64,000 nucleotides of DNA from Oopsacas minuta (lineage: Eukaryota; Porifera; Hexactinellida; Lyssacinosida; Leucopsacidae), in assembly GCA_024704765.1 (NCBI GenBank), contig JAKMXF010000077.1, forward strand, positions 449,220 to 513,219, read 5' to 3'. Both the position numbers and the translations under genes were made by a program. The stretch's first letter is position 1; each line of letters begins with the position of its first letter. The notes under the pieces are model-generated. The model saw nothing but the letters and a program-made list of their open reading frames with translations. It was not told where the DNA came from and made no database searches. Positions 25,561 through 37,689 of this stretch are shown here, piece by piece.

Positions 25561-28500
25561 CATAATTTTAAAGCTCGGTGATAGCTTGGGTGTATTTGTG
25601 TTTATTATGTGATATTGACTTTGAAATAACCAGAATGCACTTCATTTATTCATGGTCCAGAAAGTAATTGTATTCTCCAGTCTTTATATAACGTAGTTTA
25701 CGATTTGAATGAATAAATTACGAAAAAATAAAATTTCATAAAATAAATCAAGGAATTGTTCAATTTCTAATATGAATATAGTTGACAGTACTTCCTTCAC
25801 GTGAGAAAGGATTTCTAATGGAAACATAATATTATGTATCTCCAGTCATGTCATTTAAGTAATTGCGTAATTGCAACCAGATCTACTAAAATTGGAGTAA
25901 TAATATCTCATAGATCACCTTTTCTGAGTTCACTTTCGTTCCGATCTGTAAATATTCTTGAAGTTTCTGAACATCGAAGCATCCATTTCATAACCCCCAT
26001 TAATCCAACCCCTAATTTCTGATTTTCTTTCGATTCAAAATTATGGAGTTCAAATTGAGGAGTTAAATTGTTACGTTTCTCAAAGATATCGCAGGATAAT
26101 GCAGCAAAGGGAAGAGTTTAATGTGTCTCACTGATTCTAGAAGCAATTAATTTGTAGCTTCAAGAAAATATGTAGTTATTCTCGTAATTCAAAAAATCGA
26201 GAAAGGACTCTACCCTAAAAGAGCTATCGGATTTCTGTATGCAAAGCTAATCGCGTTTGTTAAGCCCATATCTGTTTGCATACTGAAGAGAATAGCCTGG
26301 AGTTAAGCTCTCGATACAGTTGTATATAGTTGTGATACAGTTGCAAAGAACTCTCATTAACGTTCGGTATCTTTAAGATTAGTTGACGCTCTACATAAGT
26401 ACCATGTTATTGACCCATTCATTGATAATCGATGGAAGGTTGAATTTTAGGGATTTCAACTCTTGCATTCACCGAGCATTGCGATATATACTTTTACAGT
26501 ACAGGGTAGAACAAGTGACAAATTATTTATATTGTACATATGTTCTTACACTTAGCGCTTTCTGACTATTAACCTGCTTATTCAGGATAATTTTGTTTTA
26601 CTATAGAACAACTTCTTCTCTTGAAAAAACTCGATATTTTATCTTTGTATTCAAAATGAGGAGACTCTAAATGGATTCTCAGGATCCTCCGTTCCATTAG
26701 TACGTTGATTCTCAATTTTTTCGTTACAATTAATGTTTGGCCTTTGAGGAGCTATTTAATTGAAAAGATAATGAAAGTGTTCCTCAGGTGTGCCGTAGGC
26801 CCGAAGGAGCACTGTAAGGTTGTTGGGAAGGGTAATCTAGCAAGGGAGCGTTGGAGGGGCGCTAGGGCATTAGAAATCTAAACATTGATACTACAATCGC
26901 GTCAAAACAGAGATACTATATTTCAAAATACAAATTAATGATAGGGGGAGATCAATAATTCAAGGATCAAGCAATAGCAATAACTGTTGTGAATATGACT
27001 GTATTTATGACACCCTATTCATTGCGTGGTTCGCCAAGAGCACTTGAAGCAAAACATCCTAGTGATGACATGGGCAACTTATTGCATATACTCATGACTG
27101 GTATCAATTAATCAAAGGTACATAATTCAAGGAAAGAATATTTCTCTATTTTTGTTACGAAACGAAACAGAATTTAAAAATGTGCCTCTACAGAATGTGA
27201 CGGCCTTCAAAAGGAAGTTTGTGAAGTTAGTTCTACAATCCTTTCGACACAATTGTAGATGTTTTGATGAAGAGATCCTAGAGTAATACAGCTTGTCTGC
27301 ACTGATGAATCTGACCTTCTTAAGCAAAAACAATGGATTTCAGCTCAATTAACTAGCAATTACATACAGTGCTACAGAGAGCATATGAAGCAGATAAAAT
27401 ACCAGTTGGAATTATATTGAAAATTTCCCAATGATTAACTTCATAGAGAACAAAATAGTGAAATAACAATGTTCAAATTTGTCATCAAATCCTCAATTGA
27501 ATTACCTAAATTATGTATATCATTCATTATTCATCAATAGATCATAAATAATTCAGGTTGAAATAATGAATGCAAGTATATACACTCTAGAACAATATAA
27601 CTATTAGTATTATATACTTCATGCGTCTAGTATGTCATGTATGACCGATTAAATAACTTTAATAGTAACTTGTTGCATGCATTATGTGTATTATCCTTAC
27701 AAACAGTAGATTGACCAAGGTAATGAGAAAATAATGAATAACTGTAAGTGGTTAGGCGTGATTATACTAGGGGGATAATATTAGCTGTAATATGGTATAT
27801 GAAAATATTTTTCATAAATTCAATATTGACACAATATAAACATATAAATTCTTGCTCGAAACGAAGTTGAGTCGATCTGCCAATACGTTAAATTCTCATT
27901 TGATTATTTCGTAGGAGAGTTACTTATGCAGTGGCTCTAGGCCGAAATATACCTTAAAGACTTTAGGTGTTATGATTTCAAACCCTAAGTATTACGATAC
28001 GACTCAAAATAAGTTAGATCTTTGCATAATGACAATATATATTAGTAAGAATATATTAAGTACTGATACAATATTGAAAAATTGTATTCTGGTACATACA
28101 ATATACACATTTCTACTTTGTGTCCAAAGTGAAATTCAAAAAGAATATTATCATATTACAAAAGTATGAAATTATCCACTTCCACTCCTTACCATAATGT
28201 ACAGCGTAAACAGCACATAGATATTAAAACTGAACATTATAGGGTAACAATATGATATTCAGTATATCATAAATTGATTGCATTTTAAACCAACGAACAT
28301 ATAAGATACGGGGGACGAGATGTACATTGGGTCATGCGGAGAGAAGGGATGACTAGTTCTAGAATAAAACAGCTAGGATCGGATATCCTGTTGCAATCGC
28401 AAAAAAGGTCTTTCGAATTAGTGGATTAGTTAGCATTAGTAAAGTGCCATAATAAAATAGGTTCGATAGGATATTCTTTCGAATTTGTAACAAAGATGAA

Positions 28501-29199
28501 AAGGCTGCAACCTGTGTGAGGGATAGTAATTTGTATTAGTGCAAAGTGTAATCGGTTTGGAAAAACCTAATAAAATTTAGTATTTCCATCACATTTTCCA
28601 TAGATTGTATCTCCATTATGACCTAACGAGGGTAGCAAACTGGTGATTATGATTATAGTAGATAATTACACTGAAGATATATGTTAAAAATGCTAAATTT
28701 ATAGTAAATCGACTGAATAACTTTCAAAAATGGTTCAAGATATTCAGTTGCACTTCCGGAAATGTGACTACTACTTAGTGTGATTTTGATGAAATTCCGG
28801 ATTATGGTTCAATAATGAACGAGTTCTAAATATTTTGACTGATGTATATAAGCCCTATTACTGTATCCTATTGAATCACAATCGTATACTGAATTCAAAT
28901 ATGTATTGGATGCTTCAGAAAATGATAAAAAAAAATAGAATGAATTATAAGATGTTACAAAAATAGTATTTTTCGAAAAATTACATTTCTTCAATTTCGG
29001 TATACCTCATACATCCGGTGGCCACAAAGTAAAGTGGGAACCTTTATGCGTGACTAAAAACTATTGAGAATGAACATTTGAAATATAATATGCAAAATTA
29101 TCAACTATTCAACTTGCAAAAATTAATGTAGGCCAAGGAGCTGAAATATATGCAAAAATCGATGACTAATAATGCTTGAGAATGAAAAATAAACATATA
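25561..29199. other. Non-coding A+T-rich stretch
   Basis: No gene or transposon is recognised. A small G+C-rich patch at 26785-26875 (GTAGGCCCGAAGGAGCACTG, GGAGGGGCGCTAGGGC) stands out but cannot be assigned. All other frames are short and A+T-driven. Confidence 0.4.
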
Positions 29200-29260
29200 C
29201 GAGGGTCAGTCCAAAGGTTTTGTCGTACACAAAAATATAATAACAAATTTAATCAAACTT

Positions 29261-30289
29261 TTACGGTTTCTCAAAGTAACGACCACAACAATCTATGCAA
29301 AGTTGCATACGATGAAACCAACTGTCGAAACAACTATGCGATTTTTCCTCTGGCAGGCTCCAAGGGCCTCTCCAAATGCCAGACGAGCCTCTTCATGACT
29401 CTCAAACCTTATTCCACGGATCTTGTCCTTGATTGTTAGCAACAAGAAAAAGTCACATGGAACTAAATCTGGACTGTAAGGTGGATGCGATACCAACTGG
29501 ATTGAATTTTCAGCCAGGAAGTCCAATGTTTTGGCTGCTGTGTGTGCAAATGCATTATCGTGGTGAAGGAGAAGTCCTCTGATACCGGTCTTAGGGCGAC
29601 GAGAACTCCAAGCATCGAAAGCCTTGGGTAGGCAATTGTTAATGTACCAATCAGCATTGACGGCACGACGATCCTCGAGAAGAATTATTGCTACTGGGCC
29701 AGTCTTACAGAAAAAAGGAGCCACCATCTTCTTCCCAACGCTGCGAGCCCGGCGAACTTTAACAGTGGATCTTCGCCAGGAAGCACCCAGATTGAAGATT
29801 GTTGCTTTGTTTCCGGATCGTACTGATAGATTCATGTCTCATCACATGTTAGTATGTCGTAAACTCGTTTAGACTCTCCTCCTTTAAATTTCTTGAGCAT
29901 AAACTTGCACCATTCTACCCTTGCCTCTAATTGCATTTCAGAGAGATTATGAGGGATCCATCGGGCCGCAAGCCTTCTGACACCAAGATAATCATGTAGA
30001 ATAGCATTGATGGCGGCTTTCCGATCTTTAGAGTCACAGCAAGCTGCTCATAGTTAATGCGGCTATCCTCTCTGATTAATATCTCGGCAGCAGCAATAGT
30101 TTCTGGAGTGACGGTGGTTGAAGGTCCCCCAGACCTAGCCTCATCTTGTAATGACGTTCTCTCCCTCCTGAAATCTAGATACCAACGCTCCACTGTACGC
30201 TTAGATGGAGCTTGATCTTGGAAAGCTTCCACCAAGATATCATGACTCTGCTCCACTGATATCTTACGCATAAAGTCATAAAACATCAT
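29261..30289 (-). pseudogene. Mariner transposase pseudogene (DD34D), frameshifted
   Basis: Minus-strand gene starting MMFYDFMRKISVEQ at 30289. The N-terminal DNA-binding region includes PSKRTVERWYLDFRRERTSL (paired helix-turn-helix) and the following RSGGPSTT linker. The catalytic part carries LLHHDNAFAHT and YSPDLVPCDFFL, and 34 residues separate the second and third aspartates, as in mariner (DD34D). The frame breaks several times: near 30015, within 29836-29926 where the first catalytic aspartate should lie, near 29790, and near 29340, where the C-terminal WFHRMQLCID and RYFEKP continue in another frame to a stop at 29261. It cannot make an active enzyme. It mobilised the outer element in the past. 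Confidence 0.9.
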
Positions 30290-30418
30290 GGCTAGAAATC
30301 CCTTCTTTCCAGTTCCATTAAGTAATAATAAAATCTGTATATAGGCTTATGGATAGAATAGCGTTACTCAGGAAATAAGTGTTGAATATAGTTCAAATTA
30401 ATAATAAAGTCATATATA

Positions 30419-31757
30419 CTACGGGCGTTCAATAAGTAGTCGTTATTCCAAATTTTGTAAGTCGGAATATTTCGACCTAGATCAAACTGAATTTTCTAAT
30501 AACAATCCATCTATTGTGAATTCAATAATGCAGAGCTTTTTTGATTCTGATGTCTCGTTGAAATATTGTACCTATTTACATTTTGACAGTTTATTATAGT
30601 AACATTTTTAATGGCTTCAAAAAGTACAGATTTCAAAATTGAGCAGAGAGCATATGTGAAGATCAGAACACTGCTCAAGGTTTCACCAACAGATGTCCAC
30701 AAAGATTTAGAGGAAGTTTATAAGGATACAGCACTTCCATATTCCACTGTTGTTGATTGGGCTAGACGCTTTCGTGAAGGTAGAGTGTCCATTGAAGATG
30801 GGGCAAGAATAGGGAGACCAGTTTCCAGCACCAATGACAAAAATATCCTTGAGGTATCCGCGTTACTTGAAGAAGACCCTCATATCACGCTTGTGGAGAT
30901 AGCTGATGCGGTTGGTATCTCAACGGGAACTGCTCAAGCTATTGTACATGATAATATGAAATTCCGAAAGATATGTGCTCGATGGGTGCCGCATTTACTA
31001 ACTCAGGCCCTGAAAGCAAAGAGGGTCCAATGCGCTACTAAATTGCTCTCTGAGTTTGATCGAACTGACTCCAGAAGGTTATTTGAGATAGTAACAGGTG
31101 ACGAAACTTGGGTACGCTATTCTGAGCCTTTATCAAAAGAAGCAAACAAAGTATGGGTGGCAAAAGGACAGGACCCACCAATGATCCCTCGACATGACTT
31201 TCGGGATCCGAAGGTTATGTACTGTATATTTTTTGATTCTAATGGTCCAGTGTGCCAGATTTGTGTCCCCAAATACCAAACAATAACAGGCTCCTTCTAC
31301 ACCAATGAGTGTCTAACAGAGGTTGAAAAATTCTACCAAAATCGACGGCCAAGGACTGGAACTCGTGGATTGCGAATATTGCATGATAACGCCCGACCGC
31401 ACAAGACAAAGCTGGTTAGAGAAAAGTTAGAAGCTATGAAAATTGTGGAGCTAGATCACCCTCCCTACTCGCCAGATCTAGCTCCCTGTGACTTTTGGTT
31501 GTTTCCAAAGCTAAAGAAACATCTATCAGGCAGGAAATTCGAGAGTCGAGCTCAGATAGGATCGGCGATTTTCCAGTATATGAAAGGTGTACCAACCGAA
31601 GACTACAAAAAAGTATTTTTCGATTGGATAAAAAGGCTGAAATTGGTTTTACAGCACGAAGGGGAATACTTTGAGAAACTCCATCACTGATTACACAATT
31701 GTGCTAGAAAAATTTAGAATTACAATGTGATAACGACTACTTATTGAACGCCCGTAG
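30419..31757 (+). mobile_element. Young nested mariner element, intact
   Basis: A 1339-bp element with perfect 28-bp inverted ends (30419-30446 and 31730-31757) starting CTACGGGCGTTCAATAAGTA, flanked by duplicated TA (30417-30418 and 31758-31759). It sits inside the older mariner at 29200-31843, so it arrived later. It carries one uninterrupted transposase gene on the plus strand. Perfect ends, target duplication and an intact gene together suggest recent insertion, and the copy may still be able to move. Confidence 0.95.
30611..31690 (+). CDS. Mariner transposase (DD34D), intact, 359 aa
   Basis: This enzyme cuts the element out of DNA and pastes it into a TA target, acting in the nucleus on the element's own inverted ends. 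Residues 1-110 form the DNA-binding part, with a first helix-turn-helix ending around STVVDWARRFREG (45-57), a GRP linker at 68-70 and a second helix-turn-helix around VEIADAVGISTGTAQAI (95-111). The catalytic domain holds D164 in VTGDETW, D259 in LHDNARPH and D294 in PYSPDLAPCDFW. The last two are separated by 34 residues, the mariner signature. WVPH (125-128) is the usual motif after the DNA-binding part. The length of 359 aa is normal for the family and the frame has no breaks. The ATG at 30611 lies 165 bp inside the left end and is the first in frame. The next gene-like feature is the older mariner relic it interrupts. Confidence 0.95.
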   Translation: MASKSTDFKIEQRAYVKIRTLLKVSPTDVHKDLEEVYKDTALPYSTVVDWARRFREGRVSIEDGARIGRPVSSTNDKNILEVSALLEEDPHITLVEIADAVGISTGTAQAIVHDNMKFRKICARWVPHLLTQALKAKRVQCATKLLSEFDRTDSRRLFEIVTGDETWVRYSEPLSKEANKVWVAKGQDPPMIPRHDFRDPKVMYCIFFDSNGPVCQICVPKYQTITGSFYTNECLTEVEKFYQNRRPRTGTRGLRILHDNARPHKTKLVREKLEAMKIVELDHPPYSPDLAPCDFWLFPKLKKHLSGRKFESRAQIGSAIFQYMKGVPTEDYKKVFFDWIKRLKLVLQHEGEYFEKLHH

Positions 31758-31845
31758 TATATATCTACATATATAGTGCTGTATTTATTTGATTGAAAAC
31801 AAAACAGAACCTTTGTACGACAAAACCTTTGGGCTGAGCCTCGTA

Positions 31846-32327
31846 CAGTGTGAGCCGCTCAATCAGGACTCGGATAATCGGGATATCCGCTAAACGGGAA
31901 ATAATTTGGGGACAGATTTTTTAGGTAGAAAATCACTGGATATTCGGGACATCGAATTGGTTAATCGGGATTATTTATCCCGATTAACCGAATATAAACT
32001 TAATATTCGCTTAATTCGGATTTCATCCCAAATAAACGATTGCATATTTATTTTAGAATTATTGTAACATAGTTTGTTCTGGAAACTAGGAATATGAATA
32101 ATCTACAACTATAACAATACAACACCGGTCTAATTGCAATTTACAAACTAAGATTATTTACTCTGCTCACTCCCTATATATTCAGGATTTAGTAGTAGTG
32201 TAATTAGATATTTCTGGTTATGATCTGAGACTATAGAAACTAGTTTTGAATACTTAAATAAATCATAATCGGTTAATTGGGACAAAACATTGTCTCCCGA
32301 GCAGTCTCGATTAAGCGACTTCCACTG
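31846..32327. mobile_element. Pogo/Tigger-type MITE, short copy (482 bp)
   Basis: Same family as 17194-17931. The left end reads CAGTGTGAGCCGCTCAATCA, the right end read inward CAGTGGAAGTCGCTTAATCG, with TA on both sides (31844-31845 and 32328-32329). Internal words such as GGATATCCGCTAAACGGG and TTATCCCGATTAACCG are shared with the longer copy, and about 230 bp of the middle are missing. The ends differ more than in the long copy, so this copy is older or less constrained. The left TA is the same TA that borders the outer mariner. Confidence 0.82.
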
Positions 32328-32588
32328 TAGTTAGTCTAGCACACGAGGTAAAATTCATCACATAATGCATACGAATACTGAAAAATGCCATTGAATTAAT
32401 GAATATCCAGGCATGCTGAAATATCGTAGAGAATTTTAAGAATAAATACCCATGTTTGTGAAGGTTCCGAATTTTCAAATTTTAGCATAAGTTTGGTTCT
32501 TTGGTTAGAGAGGTCATAAATTCATTAAGTACTAATTATAGTATAATTCTAGGTTTGAAATAATGTAGTCTACATAAATTATAGTATA

Positions 32589-32732
32589 GAGTGGAAACTT
32601 GTTAATATAATCAGGGTTTAAAATTAGGCCCCTAAAATGGTTATGCAATTGCAATTATCGCTTAATCTGAACTCAAGGTAGGGGATAAAATGTAAACCAC
32701 CTGTTGATGTTCGCGTTAACGAGGTTCCACTG
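32589..32732. mobile_element. Short CAGTGG-type MITE (144 bp)
   Basis: The left end AGAGTGGAAACTTGTTAATA and the right end (read inward) CAGTGGAACCTCGTTAACGC form imperfect inverted repeats, with TA at 32587-32588 and 32733-32734. CAGTGGAACCTCG is a common pogo/Tigger-type end. Only non-coding sequence lies between. It is a relative, not a copy, of the two larger MITEs in this window. Confidence 0.6.
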
Positions 32733-32989
32733 TATTATATATTACAGGGGCGGGACAACAGGTGCAAGAGGTATGCATGATGACATAGTTCATTGGTGGA
32801 TCAATCGTAGATTGATACAATAGGAGGAGCGCTAACAAAAATATCAAAACTAATTTTTGACGTCACACAGATGGATTTTGTGTGTGCATCCAATCCTGTA
32901 GTGCTTAGAAGATAATTGCGAAAAGGTTGGCCTCTGGATATTCCTATACATATAACACATTTTGAAATGAAGTCAAAAATAACTTCAAA

Positions 32990-33298
32990 ATGAGCACAAA
33001 GCGATTAAAAGTATCACTAGCCGGCATAAAACAACAACCAAATTACTCAAATCAAAATTTTCAGATCTTTACGCTCGAAAAACTACTAAATTATTCACCA
33101 ATAAGGAAGAATAACCTAACATCCAGTATAGAAACAAGCACGCTTGCAAAGATTAATCGTAATACTACTAAATCTACTCGGAATCCATTAAAAATTAGTA
33201 TGATAATCAATAACTTATTCAAAAAACAAAAGGAAAAAGCAATGAGCATTTTCAAAACAATGGGGCAATCGATGAAATTATTGGACCACTTGACTTAA
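32990..33298 (+). CDS. Unrecognised 102-codon reading frame
   Basis: This frame begins MSTKRLKVSLAGIKQQPNYS and is rich in lysine, asparagine, serine and threonine, with a basic stretch NPLKISMIINNLFKKQKEKA near residues 65-85. No membrane segment or known motif is visible. It lies between a short MITE and repeat family A, so it may be a decayed mobile-element frame or a chance opening in A+T-rich DNA. The composition is only weakly coding-like. No function is assigned. Confidence 0.2.
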   Translation: MSTKRLKVSLAGIKQQPNYSNQNFQIFTLEKLLNYSPIRKNNLTSSIETSTLAKINRNTTKSTRNPLKISMIINNLFKKQKEKAMSIFKTMGQSMKLLDHLT

Positions 33299-33810
33299 AT
33301 AATTTTTCAAATTACATTGTACAAAAATCCTTTGCAAACAGGAAAGAGCACGACGTAGGCCAAACTGGTCATTTCGCAGGTTTAATATCCATTTACGAAT
33401 ATTAGTTGTGTCTAATGTGAAAATGACCAGATTCACCTGAATATAGCACTCAGATCTTAGAAATGAGATTGGACGATAATATGTATAGTTTGGAAGTCCA
33501 TACATGTTACTTATGTGTACTCAGTATCCGGTAAAAATCTCAGATAGCAATTTGAAATTTTCAAAATAAGTCAAATTTATAATTTACCGTGACCTTAGTT
33601 ATATAAGGACACATTACTATTCGAATCACTGGATTAATTGAAGTCCTTGATAGGCAATGATATTATTCAAGATATTACAATGGGTGCATATTAGCCCTGA
33701 CAAGTGTATTGTTGTTAGTTAATAATTGGTTCCAGGATGTTTTCATGCAAAATATAAATTGCCATAATAAAGATCTCAGATTCCAGAGCGATAGCAACAT
33801 TTCTGCTAAA

Positions 33811-34390
33811 AGTCACCTATAATTTGACAACCTCTAATGTCATGGCCAATCATCTTACGAACATATGGTATGTACCCGAGTTTCCATACCCTGATAATAC
33901 ATTCTGATATGAGATATTTGACATTTATGATGCAATCCTGAAAATGATAATATTTGGTCTTATTGATGATTGCAATAATCCGTGGGCACATCATGGCAAA
34001 ATGTATCCTCAGGTAATGGGAAGTCGGATATATACCATAAATTTGGAAGATTATTAGAAATACCATTAAAGGTTGTCAAGTTATAGGTGAGTATCAGCAG
34101 AAATGTGTTATCCATGGCCACTACTTTAATTCTGGAACCTGAGAACTATATTATGGCAATTTTTTGATATTTTGCATGAAATATCTTTGATCAATTGGTG
34201 ATAACTCAGGAGTCGGGGACGAAGCGATATGGATCATTTGACTGAGCTTGAAAACTGGTAGATTTTTCACAAAATATTGTCATTTAAGCTAATCAGATGA
34301 GGTCATTTCGACCTGAGACCCGTCGGATGCCATAGTTTGTGTTAATTATCAATTTTCAATAATACATTTATTTGGGCCAAAACCCTTTTT
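33811..34390 (+). repeat. Dispersed repeat family A, best copy, with long inverted arms
   Basis: 33811-34092 is an imperfect palindrome. The left arm starts AGTCACCTATAATTTGACAA and the right arm, read inward, starts ACTCACCTATAACTTGACAA, and the two stay alignable for roughly 105 bp each around a centre near 33950. A family-specific tail follows to about 34390, with GAGGTCATTTCGACCTGA and ATTTATTTGGGCCAAAA. Related copies lie at 5030-5445, 25160-25560 and 37690-38145, all in the same orientation. The structure suits a non-autonomous foldback-type DNA element. The transposase family responsible is unknown. Confidence 0.65.
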
Positions 34391-37300
34391 GTATTATTGT
34401 GAATAATATTGTTGCCTAACAATTTAATGGACTTCAAGTAATCCATGGTCTCTGAAATTATTCTCAGAAGTATGGCATTATATATCGAAGGTCATGAATA
34501 AACAAATATTATATTATACGAGAGTGAATATATAGAATAGTTGGCACGCACACAAGTTTTGAAACAAATCCAGATTTGGTAGCAACTACCAGAGAACAAA
34601 ATAAATTTACAAGTCTCTCCAATTAAGCGGAGTCAATTGCATACTTAGTACTACACTACAAATCTAGAATTTCCAATTGTATATACCAATATTCCTGTAT
34701 CGTAGAAATCTTTAGAAACAAAATCACATAATTTCAAATAATATTTTGGGTACCTATTCCTAGAAAAGGGAGGGCAATTTTTGCTGTTGCCAACCCCAAA
34801 ATCCGCATCTAGAAATTGATATGTTGATCAATAGCAGTAGAACAAATATCACTAAGAATTTGCAATGGAACATATGTACTCCTAATAAGTAATTATATGT
34901 TGTAGATGATTTGAAACACCAAAAAAGTAAAAAACCTCATATTTTATCAGAGTCAAGTACTTTGTGTGTGTGTGTATTTACTTATTATATAAGATATACG
35001 TATTAGGGTGCAGTATTTGCCCTTTTGTTTGAATTTCCTATTTCTTCAGCCTTTCTTGTTATCAATAGGGTATTGATTCATCATGTAGTATCTAATAGAA
35101 TTAGAGTAGATTTACCCTGAAATATATTCTATATAAAGTGGAGATCTGGTGGGATAGTTGTATTTCGGCAAATAATACTCCATGATAGCCAATGCCGTCC
35201 TAGTAAAAATACCCGCCTTACCATAAGTTTTGGTACAACCTCAACTTTTTGCTCCAAATATCGATATCTAAAATAGATCCTAGATGGCTAAATACATACT
35301 ACAGGTACCACACAACAAGCCAAATCTCCAGGGGTATGATTTACAAAGCAGACGTATCATCTAATAATTGAGAACAATTACACTACACAGTTGATAATTC
35401 CACAGGATTTGATGTTTGTATGATTCTAGTATATTAGTCGCGGAATAGTTGAGAAGAACTAATGTCACAACGGGAGGTACATTAGTGTTACGGTATAGGG
35501 CAAGATCCTAACGCCTAATGTTCAGTCATGGATCCTAGTATTTCCTTGGTTATAACACACTGTTTCATGTTGTTGGTTGGTACTAGATTGTAAATTCTCT
35601 GTACTGTGTGTCTGACTCACGACTCCAATTATATGTTTGTTATCTTATCCTTAGTTCATTCAAAAGAAATTTGGTACTGATACATTTGTATGGAAACTTA
35701 AAAGGAACAGTTTCGAATAACCTATATAACTCAGTGATTATAACATACATAACCTCAATCCGTAGGCATAAAGTGATGAGCATATTACCATCGCAGAGCA
35801 ATCTGGGATAAAAACGCATTCATTGACCAAATTTTTGATAAATTTCAAAAACCACTTATTGGTATAAATATTATAAATAAATTAGTAAACACTTGAAAAA
35901 ATAGGATTAACATATTAACATTTTACAGTGAACGACTAACACTGGTGGAAATTTCATAATTTCTTGATCCCATATTCACACAATAAGTTGATGTCAAAGT
36001 TGAAATTTAGGTTTCGTGAATATAATGATAATTCACATCCCAGGAGAAAGGATTAAACAACTCATTATCTGAGGTATTCAATAATACGGTAAGCAAATTT
36101 CCCGCTTAATCTCATAATTCTCAAGTGAATAAGACATTATCAGGGAAATTTTGGGATAAAATTCGTAATGTAGTATCCATGTAAGTGGCACGTACGTGTT
36201 AAGTACTAAATTACCATACATGTGGACACAAGTATGTTTATATATGCAAATGAGTTTGTTCACACTGTCAACTTCTGCACTGTATTTCCATGTTTTTCCT
36301 TCGAATAAAGTGTAAATCACGCTTATTTGATGTTATAATCCGGGAAGGATGCCAAATCTGAACACATTATTATGAAAATATCCGGCATAAGACACAACAC
36401 GATATTAGAAAAACCAACTTTTTAGTACAAGAATGAACGAAAATGGGTTTAGACCCGAATGTATAAGAAAATATGAGGAATATTCTATTAAGATGCATGA
36501 TAATGAACGGAATCCACAATAGCACCAAACTAAATGAGCCAATAGGAGTTATGTTGCCAAAAATTGTAGATTCGTATTAAGTGTAAATCTAAAAACACTG
36601 AGAGCCTATGTGGGCCTAAGCATATAGATCATTAAGTAAATCATAAATTAGATAGAAAAATTGAAATATATAGATATGGGTGTGAGAATCTAATCCAATT
36701 GAAAAGTAGTACAGAAATTACCTTGTGCAGATATATAGATTGATTTCGTGGATAATCCCTAAATAAAATGAAATACATAAACATAAAAGGACAATAATTG
36801 GCATCACTAAAAGTATAAATATAATTTTGACATTAAGGTAGTGATGTGCATAATTGCTAAAGCGAGTAAACAGTTAAGCAACTCTTTCGCCTGGTAGGCC
36901 TATAGTATCCTTAATTTGGCGAATTAAGCTTTAGCACTGCTATCATTTATTCATTCAATGAACACTTCCTGTTATGCGGGTGGAATAGGATCAAGATTTG
37001 CATTGAAAGCAATTCTGAGAAGTTTCTATCACTCAAAATCCCAAAAATAGGAAAGAAATATATGTTGAATCCCTTAAGCGCTCTGGAATGGCTCCCTTTG
37101 TGTCCGAATATAAGACTTTTGGTTCAAAACCACCTACATGAATCTGTGTGGACCCAAATTTGATATATTCATTGGACAATTTCTCTTCTCTCCCCCTGAA
37201 GTCATTTGCAAGAAGTTAAATATATATTTGAGTAGAATAGAAAAGAAACATTACAAAATGAAATTTTAGATTAGATTATGATGTACGCGTACTTGGCTAA

Positions 37301-37689
37301 TATATTCTATAAATTAATTTTAATTGTTTTAAAGAAGCCGCCACAAACTTGTAGAAAGATTCTTTGCTAGGGATTACGTAGAAAGCAGGAATTCGGCCAA
37401 TAAAATATTCTGTGGATTTCCCATTGTTAAAATTTGTTTTCGTAACAACATATAGACCATTCGTAATTGATCAAGTGTGGTTGATGATTGTCAATCATTG
37501 TGGTAAATAAATTTCGCGAGAGAACCTCAATGAATACATTTACACAATTCATTGGTAAATTCTGTGAAATAATGGTTCATTCGTACTTGCTACCTGGAAT
37601 TTGTCCTCATAGACGCGTACACCTTAAGAATTGAATCGTGCACCCTTACATTTGGTAGGGAACTCCTGGACTAAGTACTATTGTGTAAA
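34391..37689. other. Non-coding A+T-rich stretch
   Basis: No gene or transposon is recognised. A short (TG)7 microsatellite lies at about 34963-34976. Reading frames are short and show no motif. Confidence 0.4.

Larger units (their letters stand above)
29200..31843 (-). mobile_element. Older mariner element, interrupted by a second mariner
   Basis: The inverted ends are 30 bp with two mismatches: 29200-29229 starts CGAGGGTCAGTCCAAAGG, and 31814-31843 read inward starts CGAGGCTCAGCCCAAAGG. Both ends are flanked by TA (29198-29199 and 31844-31845), the target duplicated by Tc1/mariner elements. Removing the 1339-bp nested element and its duplicated TA leaves about 1303 bp, the usual size of a mariner. 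Its transposase gene runs leftward on the minus strand and is broken. The nested mariner sits between the transposase start and the right end. Confidence 0.93.

Noticed and set aside
29624-29872. 82-codon plus-strand frame across the older mariner
   Set aside because: It lies antisense to the mariner transposase pseudogene and is a shadow of that coding sequence.
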